Source: Streptomyces sp. GESEQ-4
Lineage (GTDB): Bacteria > Actinomycetota > Actinomycetes > Streptomycetales > Streptomycetaceae
Reading direction: 5' to 3'
NCBI RefSeq assembly: GCF_017948455.1
Contig: NZ_JAFFSU010000002.1
Span: 1 to 64,000 of the forward strand
Length of the DNA stretch: 64,000 nucleotides
Shown here: positions 52,927-60,963 of the stretch, piece by piece
How positions within the stretch are numbered: position 1 is the stretch's first letter
Layout: each line of letters begins with the position of its first letter
Notes under the pieces: generated by a model
The model's database searches: none
Told to the model about the DNA's origin: nothing
What the model saw: the letters and a program-made list of their open reading frames with translations, nothing else
Program-made: the position numbers and the translations under genes

Positions 52927-53975
52927 CGCCGGCTCCCGCCCTCGGCGTACTCCTCTTCGTCCTCGTACGCCTTCTCGTCCTCGGGCTCCGCTTCCTCGTA
53001 CTCGTCCTCGGGCTCCGCTTCCTCGTACTCGTCTTCGGGTTCCGCCTCCTCGTACTCGTCCTCGGGCTCCTCCTCGTACTGCTCGTCGCCCTCCTCTTCC
53101 GCGATCGCGTCCTCGTGGCTGCGGAGGACCTCGCCGTCGCTGATCTCGCCGCGCCAGCCGTCGGACGCCTCGCCCTTGAGGGAGATGAAGCGGGCGTAGT
53201 TCTTGAGGTCGAGGCGGGCCCGGCGGCCCTGGGCACGCCAGAGGTTGCCGGTCTTCTCGAACAGGCCCTTGGGGTAGTACTCGATCACCAGCAGGACGCG
53301 CGTGAGGTTGTCCGCGAGGCGGTGGAAGGACACGACGCCCTTCGTAGTGCCCTTGGCGCCCTCCGACGACCAGGCGATCCGGTCGTCCGGGACCTGCTCG
53401 GTGGTCTTCGCCTTCCAGCTGCGGTTCGACCAGAAGACCTTCAGCTGCCAGTCCGACTGGGTGTCGTCCGCGCGGCTCGCGCTCTTGACGCCCTTGGCGA
53501 AGGTGCTGAACTCCTGGTATTGCGTCCACTGGTCGTAGGCGGTGCGCACCGGCACGCCGACGTCGACCTGCTCGATGATGACGGTCGGCTTGTTGCCCGA
53601 GCCGCCCTTGCGCTTGCCCTTGCCGCCGCCGAGGTTCTTCAGGGCGCCGACGACGTTGTCCTTCGCCCCGGAGACGCCCAGTTCCAGGGCGGAGCGCAAC
53701 GGGCCCTTGCCCTCGGTGACCTTGCGGCCACCGTCCAGTGCGAGCTTGGCGAAGCCGGGGCTGTTGCCCTCCGCGATGTCGTTGAGCTTGGCGGTGGTCT
53801 CGCCGAGCTTGCGGCCGACGCCGACGAGCAGGCGCTCGGCCTGCGCGGAGACGTATTCCTGCACCTCCGCCTTGAGCCGGTCGGCGGCCTCGCTCTGGGC
53901 GAGGCCGGACAGCGGAGTCGTACCGGTGGCCTTGCCGGCTGTGTCAGTGGCCGTGGATGCCGGGTTCGGAGTCAC
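52923..53975 (-). CDS. gvpZ: GvpZ: SRPBCC-domain protein with acidic repeat tail
   Basis: This 350-residue protein has an N-terminal region of about 130 residues with short helices, a SRPBCC/cyclase-like domain (about 130-290: IIEQVDVGVPVRTAYDQWTQ, RVLLVIEYYPKGLFEKTGNL) and a strongly acidic tail (about 295-350). In the tail EDEYEEAEP recurs about four times. Similar proteins are called GvpZ in Streptomyces operons. The function is unknown, and the tail may keep vesicle proteins soluble or bind the basic GvpY. GTG 53975 overlaps the gvpY stop. Confidence 0.85.
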   Translation of the reverse strand: MTPNPASTATDTAGKATGTTPLSGLAQSEAADRLKAEVQEYVSAQAERLLVGVGRKLGETTAKLNDIAEGNSPGFAKLALDGGRKVTEGKGPLRSALELGVSGAKDNVVGALKNLGGGKGKRKGGSGNKPTVIIEQVDVGVPVRTAYDQWTQYQEFSTFAKGVKSASRADDTQSDWQLKVFWSNRSWKAKTTEQVPDDRIAWSSEGAKGTTKGVVSFHRLADNLTRVLLVIEYYPKGLFEKTGNLWRAQGRRARLDLKNYARFISLKGEASDGWRGEISDGEVLRSHEDAIAEEEGDEQYEEEPEDEYEEAEPEDEYEEAEPEDEYEEAEPEDEKAYEDEEEYAEGGSRR

Positions 53976-54574
53976 CGCTCGCCGCCTCCTTTCCCTTCCG
54001 TGGCCCGCGAGGCGGTCCTGGTGGCCGTCTTCCGGGCGCCCGAGGTCTTCTTCGTGGCCGTCTTCCGGGCGGGGGCCTTGCGCGCGGCCTTCCTGGCGGT
54101 CTTGGAGGCGTTCCTGGAGGCACTCTTCTTCGCCGGCGCCTTCCTGGCGGTGCTCTCGCGTGACGTCTCCTCGTCCTCGTCGGCGTCCCGGGACTCGTCG
54201 CGGTCCTCGAGCTTCTCGTTCTGCTCGTCCTCGTCCTCGTCGTGGCCGGTCCCCACGACATCCGTGAGGTGATCGCGGACTTCGGCGGTACGGCCGTGCA
54301 GACGGTCGGCGAGCGCGTTCATCTGCCGCTCGACCAGCGCGCCCGAGGCGGCCTTGCCGACGCCGCTCAGGTCCTGGCGGAGTTCGTCGCCGATCTGCTG
54401 GAACTGCGGGTTGTCCTTGAGCTGCCGCGAGACCAGGTCCACCACGGCGCCCGGGCTCAGTTTCAGTCGCTTGCCCGCGATCAACGTGCCCGCGGCCATT
54501 GCCAGTTTGAGCTTCTTGGTGCGCCCGAGGACGTACCCGGCCCCGACCGCGAGGCCGATGAGTGTCCGGTTCAT
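53972..54574 (-). CDS. gvpY: GvpY: membrane-associated protein with histone H1-like basic tail
   Basis: This 200-residue protein has a short N-terminal hydrophobic part (LIGLAVGAGYVLGRTKKLKL), a helical middle part (DNPQFQQIGDELRQDLSGVG) and an acidic patch (DEDEDEQNEKLEDRDESRDA). Its last ~60 residues are Lys/Ala/Arg-rich with repeats such as KAARKAPARKTATKK, as in histone H1 or HupS tails. It is named GvpY by order in the operon. The basic tail could bind nucleic acid or the acidic tail of GvpZ. It is coupled by four-base overlaps to gvpG and gvpZ. Confidence 0.85.
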   Translation of the reverse strand: MNRTLIGLAVGAGYVLGRTKKLKLAMAAGTLIAGKRLKLSPGAVVDLVSRQLKDNPQFQQIGDELRQDLSGVGKAASGALVERQMNALADRLHGRTAEVRDHLTDVVGTGHDEDEDEQNEKLEDRDESRDADEDEETSRESTARKAPAKKSASRNASKTARKAARKAPARKTATKKTSGARKTATRTASRATEGKGGGER

Positions 54575-54834
54575 GGTGTCGTCCTGTCGTCCGTTCCGAA
54601 GCTTCGGTGTGTGGCTGTCTCCAGCCGGTCGAGGAGTTCGTCCTCCAGCCGGTCGAACTCCTCCTCGGTGATCTCGCCGGCCTCCAGCAGCTGCTCCAGG
54701 CGGGCGAGTTCGGCCTGGGCCGTCGCGGGGTCGTAGTAGATGCGCTCGGCTTCCCGCACCACCTGTTCGATGACCCACAGGCTGCCGCGCACGGGGGCGA
54801 ACGGCAGGAGAAGCACTTCCGAGATCAGTCCCAC
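54571..54834 (-). CDS. gvpG: Gas vesicle protein GvpG
   Basis: This 87-residue protein is wholly GvpG-like: LLLPFAPVRGSLWVIEQVVR, then EAERIYYDPATAQAELARLE and ITEEEFDRLEDELLDRLE. GvpG is an accessory assembly protein, mostly helical. It follows gvpF after 10 bases and overlaps gvpY by four. Confidence 0.93.
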   Translation of the reverse strand: MGLISEVLLLPFAPVRGSLWVIEQVVREAERIYYDPATAQAELARLEQLLEAGEITEEEFDRLEDELLDRLETATHRSFGTDDRTTP

Positions 54835-54844
54835 GATGTGCCTT

Positions 54845-55603
54845 CTAACCGTCGGTGCCGTCGGTGCCGGCGGGTCCGTCCGGACCCGGCTCGACGAAGC
54901 TGTACGGAGGCAGCGGACCGTTCACGCTCATTTCGAGGTGCTGGCTGGCCGCGCGCAACTCCTCCACCTTCTCCAGGAAGCCCGCGGCCGAGTCCCGTTC
55001 CACCAGGAAGGAGATGTTGGCCAGCCATCCGGTCGATCCGGGGCCGGGACTGGTCGCCGCGGCGAGGGGCGCGAGCGCCTCCTGCACGGCTGCCGCGTCC
55101 TGGACCTCCCGGGCCTGTACGGCGGCGGCGATCATCTCGCCGAGCCGGAGCCGCTGCTCGTGGTTGCCTCCGCCGGCCTGCCGGTTGGCGTCGGCGAGGG
55201 CCCGCAGCTCGGGGTCGTCGGCCAGCACCTGGCGCACCACGTCCTCCTCCACGTGGGAGGCCTTGAGGTTGTACTCGACCTTGCCGTCGAGCGCCCTGAG
55301 CCGCTCCTCGTAGTGGCTCGCGCGCTCGGCGAGGACCTCGGTGACCTTGCTGTCGTCGGGGGCCAGACTGCCGAACCGCATGGGCAGCACACAGCCGGTG
55401 GCGCCGGTCTCGGCGAGCACGTTCTGGTGGGCGAGGAGCTCGCGCCGCTTGGGACGCAGGTCTTCTGGTGCGTCGCTGACGACCGCCGCGAGTTCACCCT
55501 CCTTCAGCACGCGCACCGGCCGTGGCGGATCGCCCACGCCGTCCAGGCCCTCGGGGAGGGCGGCGTGCGACCGCGTGGTGATGCCGTAGACGTAGGTGCT
55601 CAC
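54845..55603 (-). CDS. gvpF: Gas vesicle protein GvpF (GvpL/GvpF family)
   Basis: This 252-residue protein resembles its paralogue Gvp[21 protein letters not shown] at the start, [20 protein letters not shown] in the middle, [20 protein letters not shown] near the end and a PYSFVEP signature. GvpF contacts GvpA during assembly in known systems. GTG 55603 overlaps the gvpA stop, so translation is coupled to the main structural gene. Confidence 0.93.
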   Translation of the reverse strand: MSTYVYGITTRSHAALPEGLDGVGDPPRPVRVLKEGELAAVVSDAPEDLRPKRRELLAHQNVLAETGATGCVLPMRFGSLAPDDSKVTEVLAERASHYEERLRALDGKVEYNLKASHVEEDVVRQVLADDPELRALADANRQAGGGNHEQRLRLGEMIAAAVQAREVQDAAAVQEALAPLAAATSPGPGSTGWLANISFLVERDSAAGFLEKVEELRAASQHLEMSVNGPLPPYSFVEPGPDGPAGTDGTDG

Positions 55604-56055
55604 TCCTCTTCCTCCCTCTCCCTGCTCTCCCTGCGACGCGCGGATGTGCTCTTGCGCGTCCGTGGCCGGGGCTCCTGCTCCCTCTCCTTCGAGGAGCCCT
55701 CGTCACGGGCCTGCCGGAAGGCGTCGGAGATCGTCTCCGCGGCACCGGACAGCGCGCCCTTGGACTTGCCGTGGGCGCCGGATTCGGTGATCTCGCCGAC
55801 CATGTCGGGCAGGCCGGGGCTCTTGCGGGGGCCCGCCTCCAGGTCGAGGCGGTTGCACGCCTCGGCGAAGCGGAGATAGGTGTCGACGCTGGCCACGACG
55901 ACCCGCACGTCGATCTTGAGGATCTCGATGCCGACCAGCGAGACACGTATGAACGCGTCGATGACGAGTCCCCGGTCGAGGACGAGTTCCAGTACGTCGT
56001 AGAGGCTGCTGCTGCCTCCTCCTCCGCCGGCTTGTTGTGCCGGGACAACGGTCAT
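55600..56055 (-). CDS. gvpA: Gas vesicle structural protein GvpA
   Basis: This 151-residue protein begins with a Gly-rich stretch and then the GvpA core ([20 protein letters not shown], then [20 protein letters not shown] and [17 protein letters not shown]). A basic and acidic C-terminal extension of about 65 residues follows, where aquatic GvpA ends soon after the core. The long tail is normal in Streptomyces. It is the main shell protein if vesicles are formed at all, since flotation vesicles have never been firmly shown in soil Streptomyces, to my knowledge. Start ATG 56055. Confidence 0.92.
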   Translation of the reverse strand: MTVVPAQQAGGGGGSSSLYDVLELVLDRGLVIDAFIRVSLVGIEILKIDVRVVVASVDTYLRFAEACNRLDLEAGPRKSPGLPDMVGEITESGAHGKSKGALSGAAETISDAFRQARDEGSSKEREQEPRPRTRKSTSARRRESREREEEE

Positions 56056-56103
56056 GACTGCCGTCCTCCTTACCGGGGAAGGGCTCGCCGCGCGGGCGGC
56101 GGT

Positions 56104-56394
56104 CTACCGGCCGCCGGAGCGCTCTGAGTCGGACCGCCCCCGCTCGTAGCGGCGGACGCGCCGGTAACCGGTGAGCTGCCCCTGTTCGTCGAGGTCGACC
56201 TGATAGCTCGCCATGAGGCTCATCGTGTCCGGGACCCGGGCGAGTTCGAGGACTTCGATCGCCAGGGACCAGCCGCCGCCGTCCGTCTTCTCGAAGGACG
56301 AGACGGTCTCCGCAGTCATGCCGGTCATGTCGCCGAGTTGGTCGCGCGCCTGGCGCAGGACCTCTGCCGGCGTCGGCCGGTCGTCGTCCGTCAT
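56104..56394 (-). CDS. gvpO: Gas vesicle protein GvpO
   Basis: This 96-residue protein has the GvpO domain: PTPAEVLRQARDQLGDMTGM, TDGGGWSLAIEVLELARVPD and MASYQVDLDEQGQLTGYRRV, with an Arg-rich end. GvpO is required for vesicle formation in haloarchaea and affects expression. It is the first gene of the operon, with the AT-rich stretch 56420-56450 as the probable promoter region. ATG 56394 has AAGGACG upstream. Confidence 0.92.
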   Translation of the reverse strand: MTDDDRPTPAEVLRQARDQLGDMTGMTAETVSSFEKTDGGGWSLAIEVLELARVPDTMSLMASYQVDLDEQGQLTGYRRVRRYERGRSDSERSGGR

Positions 56395-56609
56395 GGCGTC
56401 GTCCTTGCGCGGTCTACCGTGATATGTGAATTCTGTGAGGCTTATTAAGTTTCGTCCACATCCAACCGTATTCGAGTGGCCCGAAGCGTCCCGGCTAAAC
56501 CTTGCTGTGCGGCCGCCGGGGAGTGTTTCGCCTGCCGGCTGCGGCGGGGCGGTGCCGGCGCGATCAGAGACTTCCGTATCTACGGCCCGAGCCTGGGTAC
56601 CCGGGCTCA

Positions 56610-56987
56610 ATGAACGCCATCGCATACGCCATCCCCGACCAAGCGGCCGCTTCGAATCCGGCGGGTCTGATCGCCGTCCTCGTCGGTGGCCTCATCGTCG
56701 CCGGCGCCCTGGTGTGGGCCGTACGGCTCGGCATCAAGGTACGGCGCCGCGAACCGGGCCCTCCGGGGCGTCACGAGCAGCCCACGATGCCGAGCACCGG
56801 ACCGGTCCGTGAGACCCGGGAGGTGCGGGAGGAGAACGAGGTCCCCCAGGCGGGAGACAGGACCGAGCGGCTCACCCCGCACGAGCTCCAGCCGTCCGGC
56901 AGCAAACGCAGCGAGAGCCAGAAACGCCGCCGGTGGAATCCAGGCTCCAGCGGCGGGTTCGGCAGCGGGGGCCCGGGCAAGGCGTAA
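56610..56987 (+). CDS. DUF6479-like small membrane protein
   Basis: This 125-residue protein has one N-terminal membrane helix (LIAVLVGGLIVAGALVWAVR) and a long hydrophilic, charged tail ending in WNPGSSGGFGSGGPGKA. It is a common Streptomyces type (DUF6479) of unknown function, and it is divergent from the gas vesicle operon. ATG 56610 directly precedes the conserved N-terminus (NAIAYAIPDQ). Confidence 0.75.
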   Translation: MNAIAYAIPDQAAASNPAGLIAVLVGGLIVAGALVWAVRLGIKVRRREPGPPGRHEQPTMPSTGPVRETREVREENEVPQAGDRTERLTPHELQPSGSKRSESQKRRRWNPGSSGGFGSGGPGKA

Positions 56988-57034
56988 CCGTCCGACGCGG
57001 TCCGGCATGCTGCCGGACCGCGTCGAGGACTCGG

Positions 57035-57925
57035 CTACGGAAGAGGCGTCCCGCCTGTCGCGTTGAGGATCTCCGCGGTGATGAAGCTGGCCTCCTGAGA
57101 GGCGAGGTAGACGTACGCGGGAGCCAGTTCGGCGGGTTGGGCCGGGCGTCCCAGGGGGCTCTGCCTGCCGAACTCGGTCGTGTCGGGCATCGTCGCGGGG
57201 ATCAACGGCGTCCACACCGGTCCCGGGGCGACCGCGTTGACGCGGATACCTCGGTCGACGATCATCTGGGCCAGCCCCTGGGTGAAGGCCACGATCGCGG
57301 CTTTCGTCATCGCGTAGTCCAGCAGGTGCGGGCTGGGTTTGTAGGCCTGCACCGACGTGGAGTTGATGACGCTGCCGCCCTCGGGAATGTGCGGCAGGGC
57401 GAACTTCGTCAGCCAGAACATGCCGTAGAGGTTGGTGCGCATCACCCGGTCGAACTGCTCGGTCGGGATCGCCTCGATGCCGTCGGGCTGGGACATCTGG
57501 TAGGCGGCGTTGTTCACGAGGACGTCGATGCGCCCGAACTCCCCGACCGCCCGCTCGATCAGGGCCCGGCAGTTGTCCTCCTCGCGGATGTCGCAGGAGA
57601 CGGCGACCGCCTTGCGGCCGGCCTTCTCCACGAGACGGGACGTTTCGCGGGCCTCGTCCGCCTCCTCCTCGAGGTGGGTGAAGAGCACGTCAGCACCCTC
57701 CCGGGCGAAGGCCAGGGCCACGGCCCGCCCGATGCCGGAGTCGCCGCCGGTGATGACGGTTTCGCGGCCCGCCAGCCGGCCGGTGCCTTGGTAGCTCTCC
57801 TCGCCGTGGTCGGGCGGCGGGTCCATCGGCCCGGTCCATCCGGGGTGCGGCTGGTCCTGGGAGGGGAAGTCGGGGCGTGGGTGCTGGGTGGCCGGATTCT
57901 GCTGGGTGTGCTGCGGATCGGTCAC
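57035..57925 (-). CDS. Short-chain dehydrogenase/reductase, general-stress type
   Basis: This 296-residue oxidoreductase has a proline-rich N-terminal extension of about 45 residues and a Rossmann domain with the NAD(P) motif ITGGDSGIGRAVALA (about 63-77). The SDR catalytic set is complete: N in VNNAAY, S in INSTSVQAY, and YxxxK in DYAMTKAA. It resembles the YhdF/YghA group of stress-induced dehydrogenases. GTG 57925 has CAGGAGG upstream. Substrate unknown. Confidence 0.9.
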   Translation of the reverse strand: MTDPQHTQQNPATQHPRPDFPSQDQPHPGWTGPMDPPPDHGEESYQGTGRLAGRETVITGGDSGIGRAVALAFAREGADVLFTHLEEEADEARETSRLVEKAGRKAVAVSCDIREEDNCRALIERAVGEFGRIDVLVNNAAYQMSQPDGIEAIPTEQFDRVMRTNLYGMFWLTKFALPHIPEGGSVINSTSVQAYKPSPHLLDYAMTKAAIVAFTQGLAQMIVDRGIRVNAVAPGPVWTPLIPATMPDTTEFGRQSPLGRPAQPAELAPAYVYLASQEASFITAEILNATGGTPLP

Positions 57926-58040
57926 GACGACCTCCTGACCGCTGGACGGGCGTGAACCCTGACCGGGTTCCCGCCTCACCCCGACCGAAAGCCCGTCGCG
58001 GACGCGCGTCAGCGGCCCATCAGAACGCCTCCCACGGGGC

Positions 58041-59060
58041 TCAGCTCGCCCACGTCAGCAGGCGTTGTCCCGTCTCGGGGGCCCGTAGCCTCGCCAGGGA
58101 CCGCTTCTCCAGCTGGCGTACGCGCTCGCGGGTGAGGCCCACGTGCCGTGCGACCTGCTCGAGGGTGCGCTGCTCTCCGTCGTGCAGGCCGTAGCGGAGG
58201 CTGAGGATCATGGCCTCGCGGGGCGCGAGCGTGCCGATGGCCCTCCGCAGGTCCTGCGCGAGTGCCTGGTACTCGGCGATGTCCGCGGCCTGCAGCACCT
58301 CGGTGTCGGGGATGAGGTCGCCGATCACCGTCTCACCGGTTTCGTCGACCGGCGTGTCCAGGCTGACCGCCTGCCGCCCGACGCGGCGCAGCCAGTCGAC
58401 CCGGGACTCGGCCAAGCCGCTCTCCCGGGCGACCTCCTCGGCGGTGGGCTCACGCCCCAGGTCGAGCTGCAGGCGCCGTTCGATCTTGCCGAGCTTCCGC
58501 AGCTCCTCCACCACGTGCATCGGCAGCCGTACGGTCCGGGCGTGCTGGGCGAGGCCCCGCTCGATCGCCTGGCGGATCCACCAGGTCGCGTACGTGGAGA
58601 ACTTGAAGCCCTTGGTGTGGTCGAACTTCTCCACCGCCCGGATCAGCCCCAGGTTGCCCTCCTGGATGACGTCGAGCAGGGGCACACCCCGGTGAGCGTG
58701 CCGCTTGGCCATCGCCACCACGAGCCGGAGGTTGGCCCGGATCATGTGGTCCTTGGCGGCCTTGCCGTCGCGGGCGACCGCGTCGAGTTCCCGGCGCCGC
58801 TCCGGCACCAGGTCGCGCTCGCCGGCGTCGGCCTCCCGCAGCTCCTCGGCGGCCCGCACTCCCGCCTCGATGCGCTGGGCCAGCCGTACCTCGTCCTCCG
58901 CGGTGAGCAGTGGGGTCGCCGCGATCTGGGCCAGGTACTGGCCGAGCAGATCCGGTTCCTCGTCGGGTTCGGGGACCCGGCCGCGCGAGCGTGCGGTGCG
59001 TGTGGAGGCGCGGCGGCTCACTCGGGGTTCCATCGCGGGAGTCTGTGTCAGGGGAGGCAT
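58041..59060 (-). CDS. RNA polymerase sigma factor, group 2 (HrdB paralogue)
   Basis: This protein of about 339 residues carries regions 1.2 to 4.2: LLGQYLAQIAATPLLTAEDE (1.2), RANLRLVVAMAKRHAHRGVP and DVIQEGNLGLIRAVEKFDHT with WWIRQAIERG (2), ESGLAESRVDWLRR (3), and LEQVARHVGLTRERVRQLEK (4.2). It lacks the long N-terminal extension of HrdB, so it is a non-essential paralogue of the HrdA, HrdC or HrdD kind. Which one cannot be told. ATG 59060 has GTGAGG just upstream. ATG 59033 is an alternative. No anti-sigma gene lies nearby. Confidence 0.9.
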   Translation of the reverse strand: MPPLTQTPAMEPRVSRRASTRTARSRGRVPEPDEEPDLLGQYLAQIAATPLLTAEDEVRLAQRIEAGVRAAEELREADAGERDLVPERRRELDAVARDGKAAKDHMIRANLRLVVAMAKRHAHRGVPLLDVIQEGNLGLIRAVEKFDHTKGFKFSTYATWWIRQAIERGLAQHARTVRLPMHVVEELRKLGKIERRLQLDLGREPTAEEVARESGLAESRVDWLRRVGRQAVSLDTPVDETGETVIGDLIPDTEVLQAADIAEYQALAQDLRRAIGTLAPREAMILSLRYGLHDGEQRTLEQVARHVGLTRERVRQLEKRSLARLRAPETGQRLLTWAS

Positions 59061-59151
59061 CCTCACGGCCTTTCGTCCGTTCTGGTCGCCTTCATTGCCT
59101 GTTGTCCGGGTACCCGGAGAGCCCATGAGGAACCGGCTGGGGTCGGCTCAG

Positions 59152-59330
59152 TCAGCGGCGGTACGACGAGTGCGCCACGTGCGAGCCGGAGATACAGCGT
59201 CCGGCGACCAGCAGCCGGTCGGTGTCGGGGGGCAGCAGACAGCGCAGGGGGATGTCGTAGAAGCTGCCCGGGGGACGCGCTTGAGGACGGTGCCGCTGCC
59301 GCAGGGGTTGTGGATGTCGACGGGTTCACA
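59152..59330 (-). pseudogene. Remnant of an FAD-dependent oxidoreductase, C-terminal part
   Basis: On the minus strand two frames together give VDIHNPCGSGTVLKRVP and then, after a one-base shift near 59270, GSFYDIPLRCLLPPDTDRLL followed by VAGRCISGSHVAHSSYRR and a stop at about 59152. This is the C-terminal signature of FAD_oxidored-type flavoproteins (usual ending VAGRCISATHEAHASVRV). The N-terminal FAD-binding part is absent and the end is short. The piece is therefore a decayed fragment between the sigma-factor gene and the hemerythrin gene. Confidence 0.7.
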
Positions 59331-59425
59331 GACGCTCGCGACTCCCGTGTGGAGCCGCCGACTTCGGGCACTCGGAGTCGGCGGCGGGTCCGTCCGGACC
59401 GCCGCAGAGGCTGGAGGTGAAGAAC

Positions 59426-59989
59426 ATGGGTCATGGTGGGAACGTCATCGACGAGCTGGTGACCGATCACCGCGAGGTCGAGCAGCTCTTCGGCCGGATC
59501 GAGGGGCTTCCGTCCGGTGACAAGGACCGCAAGGTGTTCGCCGACCAGGCCACGATGGAGCTGGTCCGGCACTCGGTGGCCGAGGAGGAGTACCTCTACC
59601 CGGCCGTGCGGGAGCACATCGCGGGCGGGGACGCGCTGGCCGACAAGGAGATCGAGGATCACTCCAAGGCCGAGCAGATCATGAAGGACCTGGAGGGGTG
59701 CGACGCGGACGATCCCGAGTTCGACCGGCTCATCGGGATGCTGATGAGCGAGGTCCGCTCGCACATCGCCGACGAGGAGGGCAACCTCTTCCCCCGGCTG
59801 CGCGCGGCGTGTTCCGCGGAGGCGCTCGACGGCCTGGGCGACAAGGTGCGTCAGGCGAAGAAGATGGCACCGACCCGCCCGCACCCGTCCGCCCCGGACA
59901 AGCCGCCGGCCAACAAGCTGCTGGCCCCGGGCGCCGGCCTGGTCGACCGCATGCGCGACGCGCTGTCGGGCCGCGGCAAGAAGGACTGA
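59426..59989 (+). CDS. Hemerythrin-domain protein
   Basis: This 187-residue protein has a four-helix hemerythrin domain with the expected di-iron ligands: DHREVEQLF, VRHSVAEEEYLYPAV, DHSKAEQIMKDLE and SHIADEEGNLFPRL. A basic, Pro-rich C-terminal tail follows. Such proteins bind O2, NO or iron, or protect against oxidants. The real ligand is unknown. ATG 59426 has GGAGGT about 8 bases upstream. A hairpin after the gene is its probable terminator. Confidence 0.9.
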   Translation: MGHGGNVIDELVTDHREVEQLFGRIEGLPSGDKDRKVFADQATMELVRHSVAEEEYLYPAVREHIAGGDALADKEIEDHSKAEQIMKDLEGCDADDPEFDRLIGMLMSEVRSHIADEEGNLFPRLRAACSAEALDGLGDKVRQAKKMAPTRPHPSAPDKPPANKLLAPGAGLVDRMRDALSGRGKKD

Positions 59990-59991
59990 AC

Positions 59992-60022
59992 CTGCCGGGT
60001 GGACGGCCGTGCGGTCCGGCAG
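59992..60022 (+). terminator. Hairpin after the hemerythrin gene
   Basis: CTGCCGG (59992-59998) pairs with CCGGCAG (60016-60022), with partial pairing of the interior, three bases after the stop codon. No T tract. Confidence 0.6.
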
Positions 60023-60141
60023 CCCGAGAGCTGTAAATACGTGAGTTTCCGGGGGAGTTGGCCCCCGAGGCGATGGTGCGGCAGGGGCAGGCGTCATCGA
60101 CCCGGGGGTCCCGTCCGTCAAGGGCGCGTCCCGCTCGCCCT

Positions 60142-60171
60142 GGCGCATGCTGCGGTACCGCACCATGCGCC
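60142..60171. other. Near-perfect 30-bp palindrome in an intergenic region
   Basis: The centre TGCGGTACCGCA (60151-60162) is a perfect palindrome. One mismatched pair (60150, 60163) and then GGCGCATG (60142-60149) opposite CATGCGCC (60164-60171) extend it to 15-base arms. It lies in the gap 59990-60308, where I see no gene, between a plus-strand and a minus-strand gene that converge. Confidence 0.85.
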
Positions 60172-60308
60172 GGTGGTCCGTCGCCAACTACTCGTGCGGC
60201 GCTCGGCGGCGTGTTCGGCAGACCTGCGTGGGTGATCGCGCGGAGGACGGCGACGCCTCGGCCGTACGGCCCGGGGGTGGGCCCGCGTCGAGGGACGTGC
60301 CTCGGGGC

Positions 60309-60878
60309 TCAGGCGATGAGTGCCTGGCCCGGGTCGAGGTGGTCGTGGAGTGCGGTGCGGTGCAGTACGGCCACGGGGGCGAGGAGGTCGGGGTGGCGCA
60401 GCAAGGCCGCCGCCTGGCGGTCGCGGGCGTCGGGCGACACCAGACGCCGGAACTCGATCGGCACACCGGTGGAGTGGGCGCCTTCGGCGATCGCGGCGAC
60501 CGCCAGCCGGGCCAGTTCGGCGTCGCTGAGCAGGCAGGCCGCCCAGCTCGCCACCACCTCGTCCACCCAGGTGCGCCAGGCGAAGTCGTCCGCGTCGTCG
60601 TGCGCCGTCGCGTCCGCGCCGGTGATCCAGTCCAGGCCGGCCGAGCCGCCGGGCCCGGCCATCTGGACCAGGGCCACGTCCGTCGGCGTCGGGTACCGCA
60701 GCCACGCGGCCACCGTGACGGCCTGCCGGGCCTGCACCTCGCTCAGGGCCGCGGCCAGCGCGCCGCCGCACGCCGGGTAGGAATGCGTCAGCCATTGGGT
60801 GGTCGCCGCGATGAGCGGGGAGAGATCTGTGAGCACTGCCGGGCCGTCCGAGGTACTGGCGATGAACAGGGGATCCAT
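60309..60878 (-). CDS. Protein of unknown function
   Basis: This 189-residue, soluble, Ala/Asp-rich protein shows WLTHSYPACGGALAAALSEV and QARQAVTVAAWLRYPTPTDV near the start, TWVDEVVASWAACLLSDAEL in the middle and VAVLHRTALHDHLDPGQALI at its end. I recognise no family, signal peptide or membrane segment. ATG 60878 begins the compact part. It lies 85 bases downstream of the alcohol dehydrogenase gene on the same strand. Confidence 0.7.
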   Translation of the reverse strand: MDPLFIASTSDGPAVLTDLSPLIAATTQWLTHSYPACGGALAAALSEVQARQAVTVAAWLRYPTPTDVALVQMAGPGGSAGLDWITGADATAHDDADDFAWRTWVDEVVASWAACLLSDAELARLAVAAIAEGAHSTGVPIEFRRLVSPDARDRQAAALLRHPDLLAPVAVLHRTALHDHLDPGQALIA

Positions 60879-60963
60879 CAGACGGTAATCCGTCGTCCCT
60901 GGCCGCCGACATACCTGCGACCGCGTGAGCAGCGTGGTTTCGCCCACACCACCGAGTGGTGGG

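Noticed and set aside
59990..60308. Plus- or minus-strand coding in the gap around the 30-bp palindrome
   Set aside because: All frames give low-complexity Arg/Pro/Ala sequence without a convincing start or family. Treated as gene-free.
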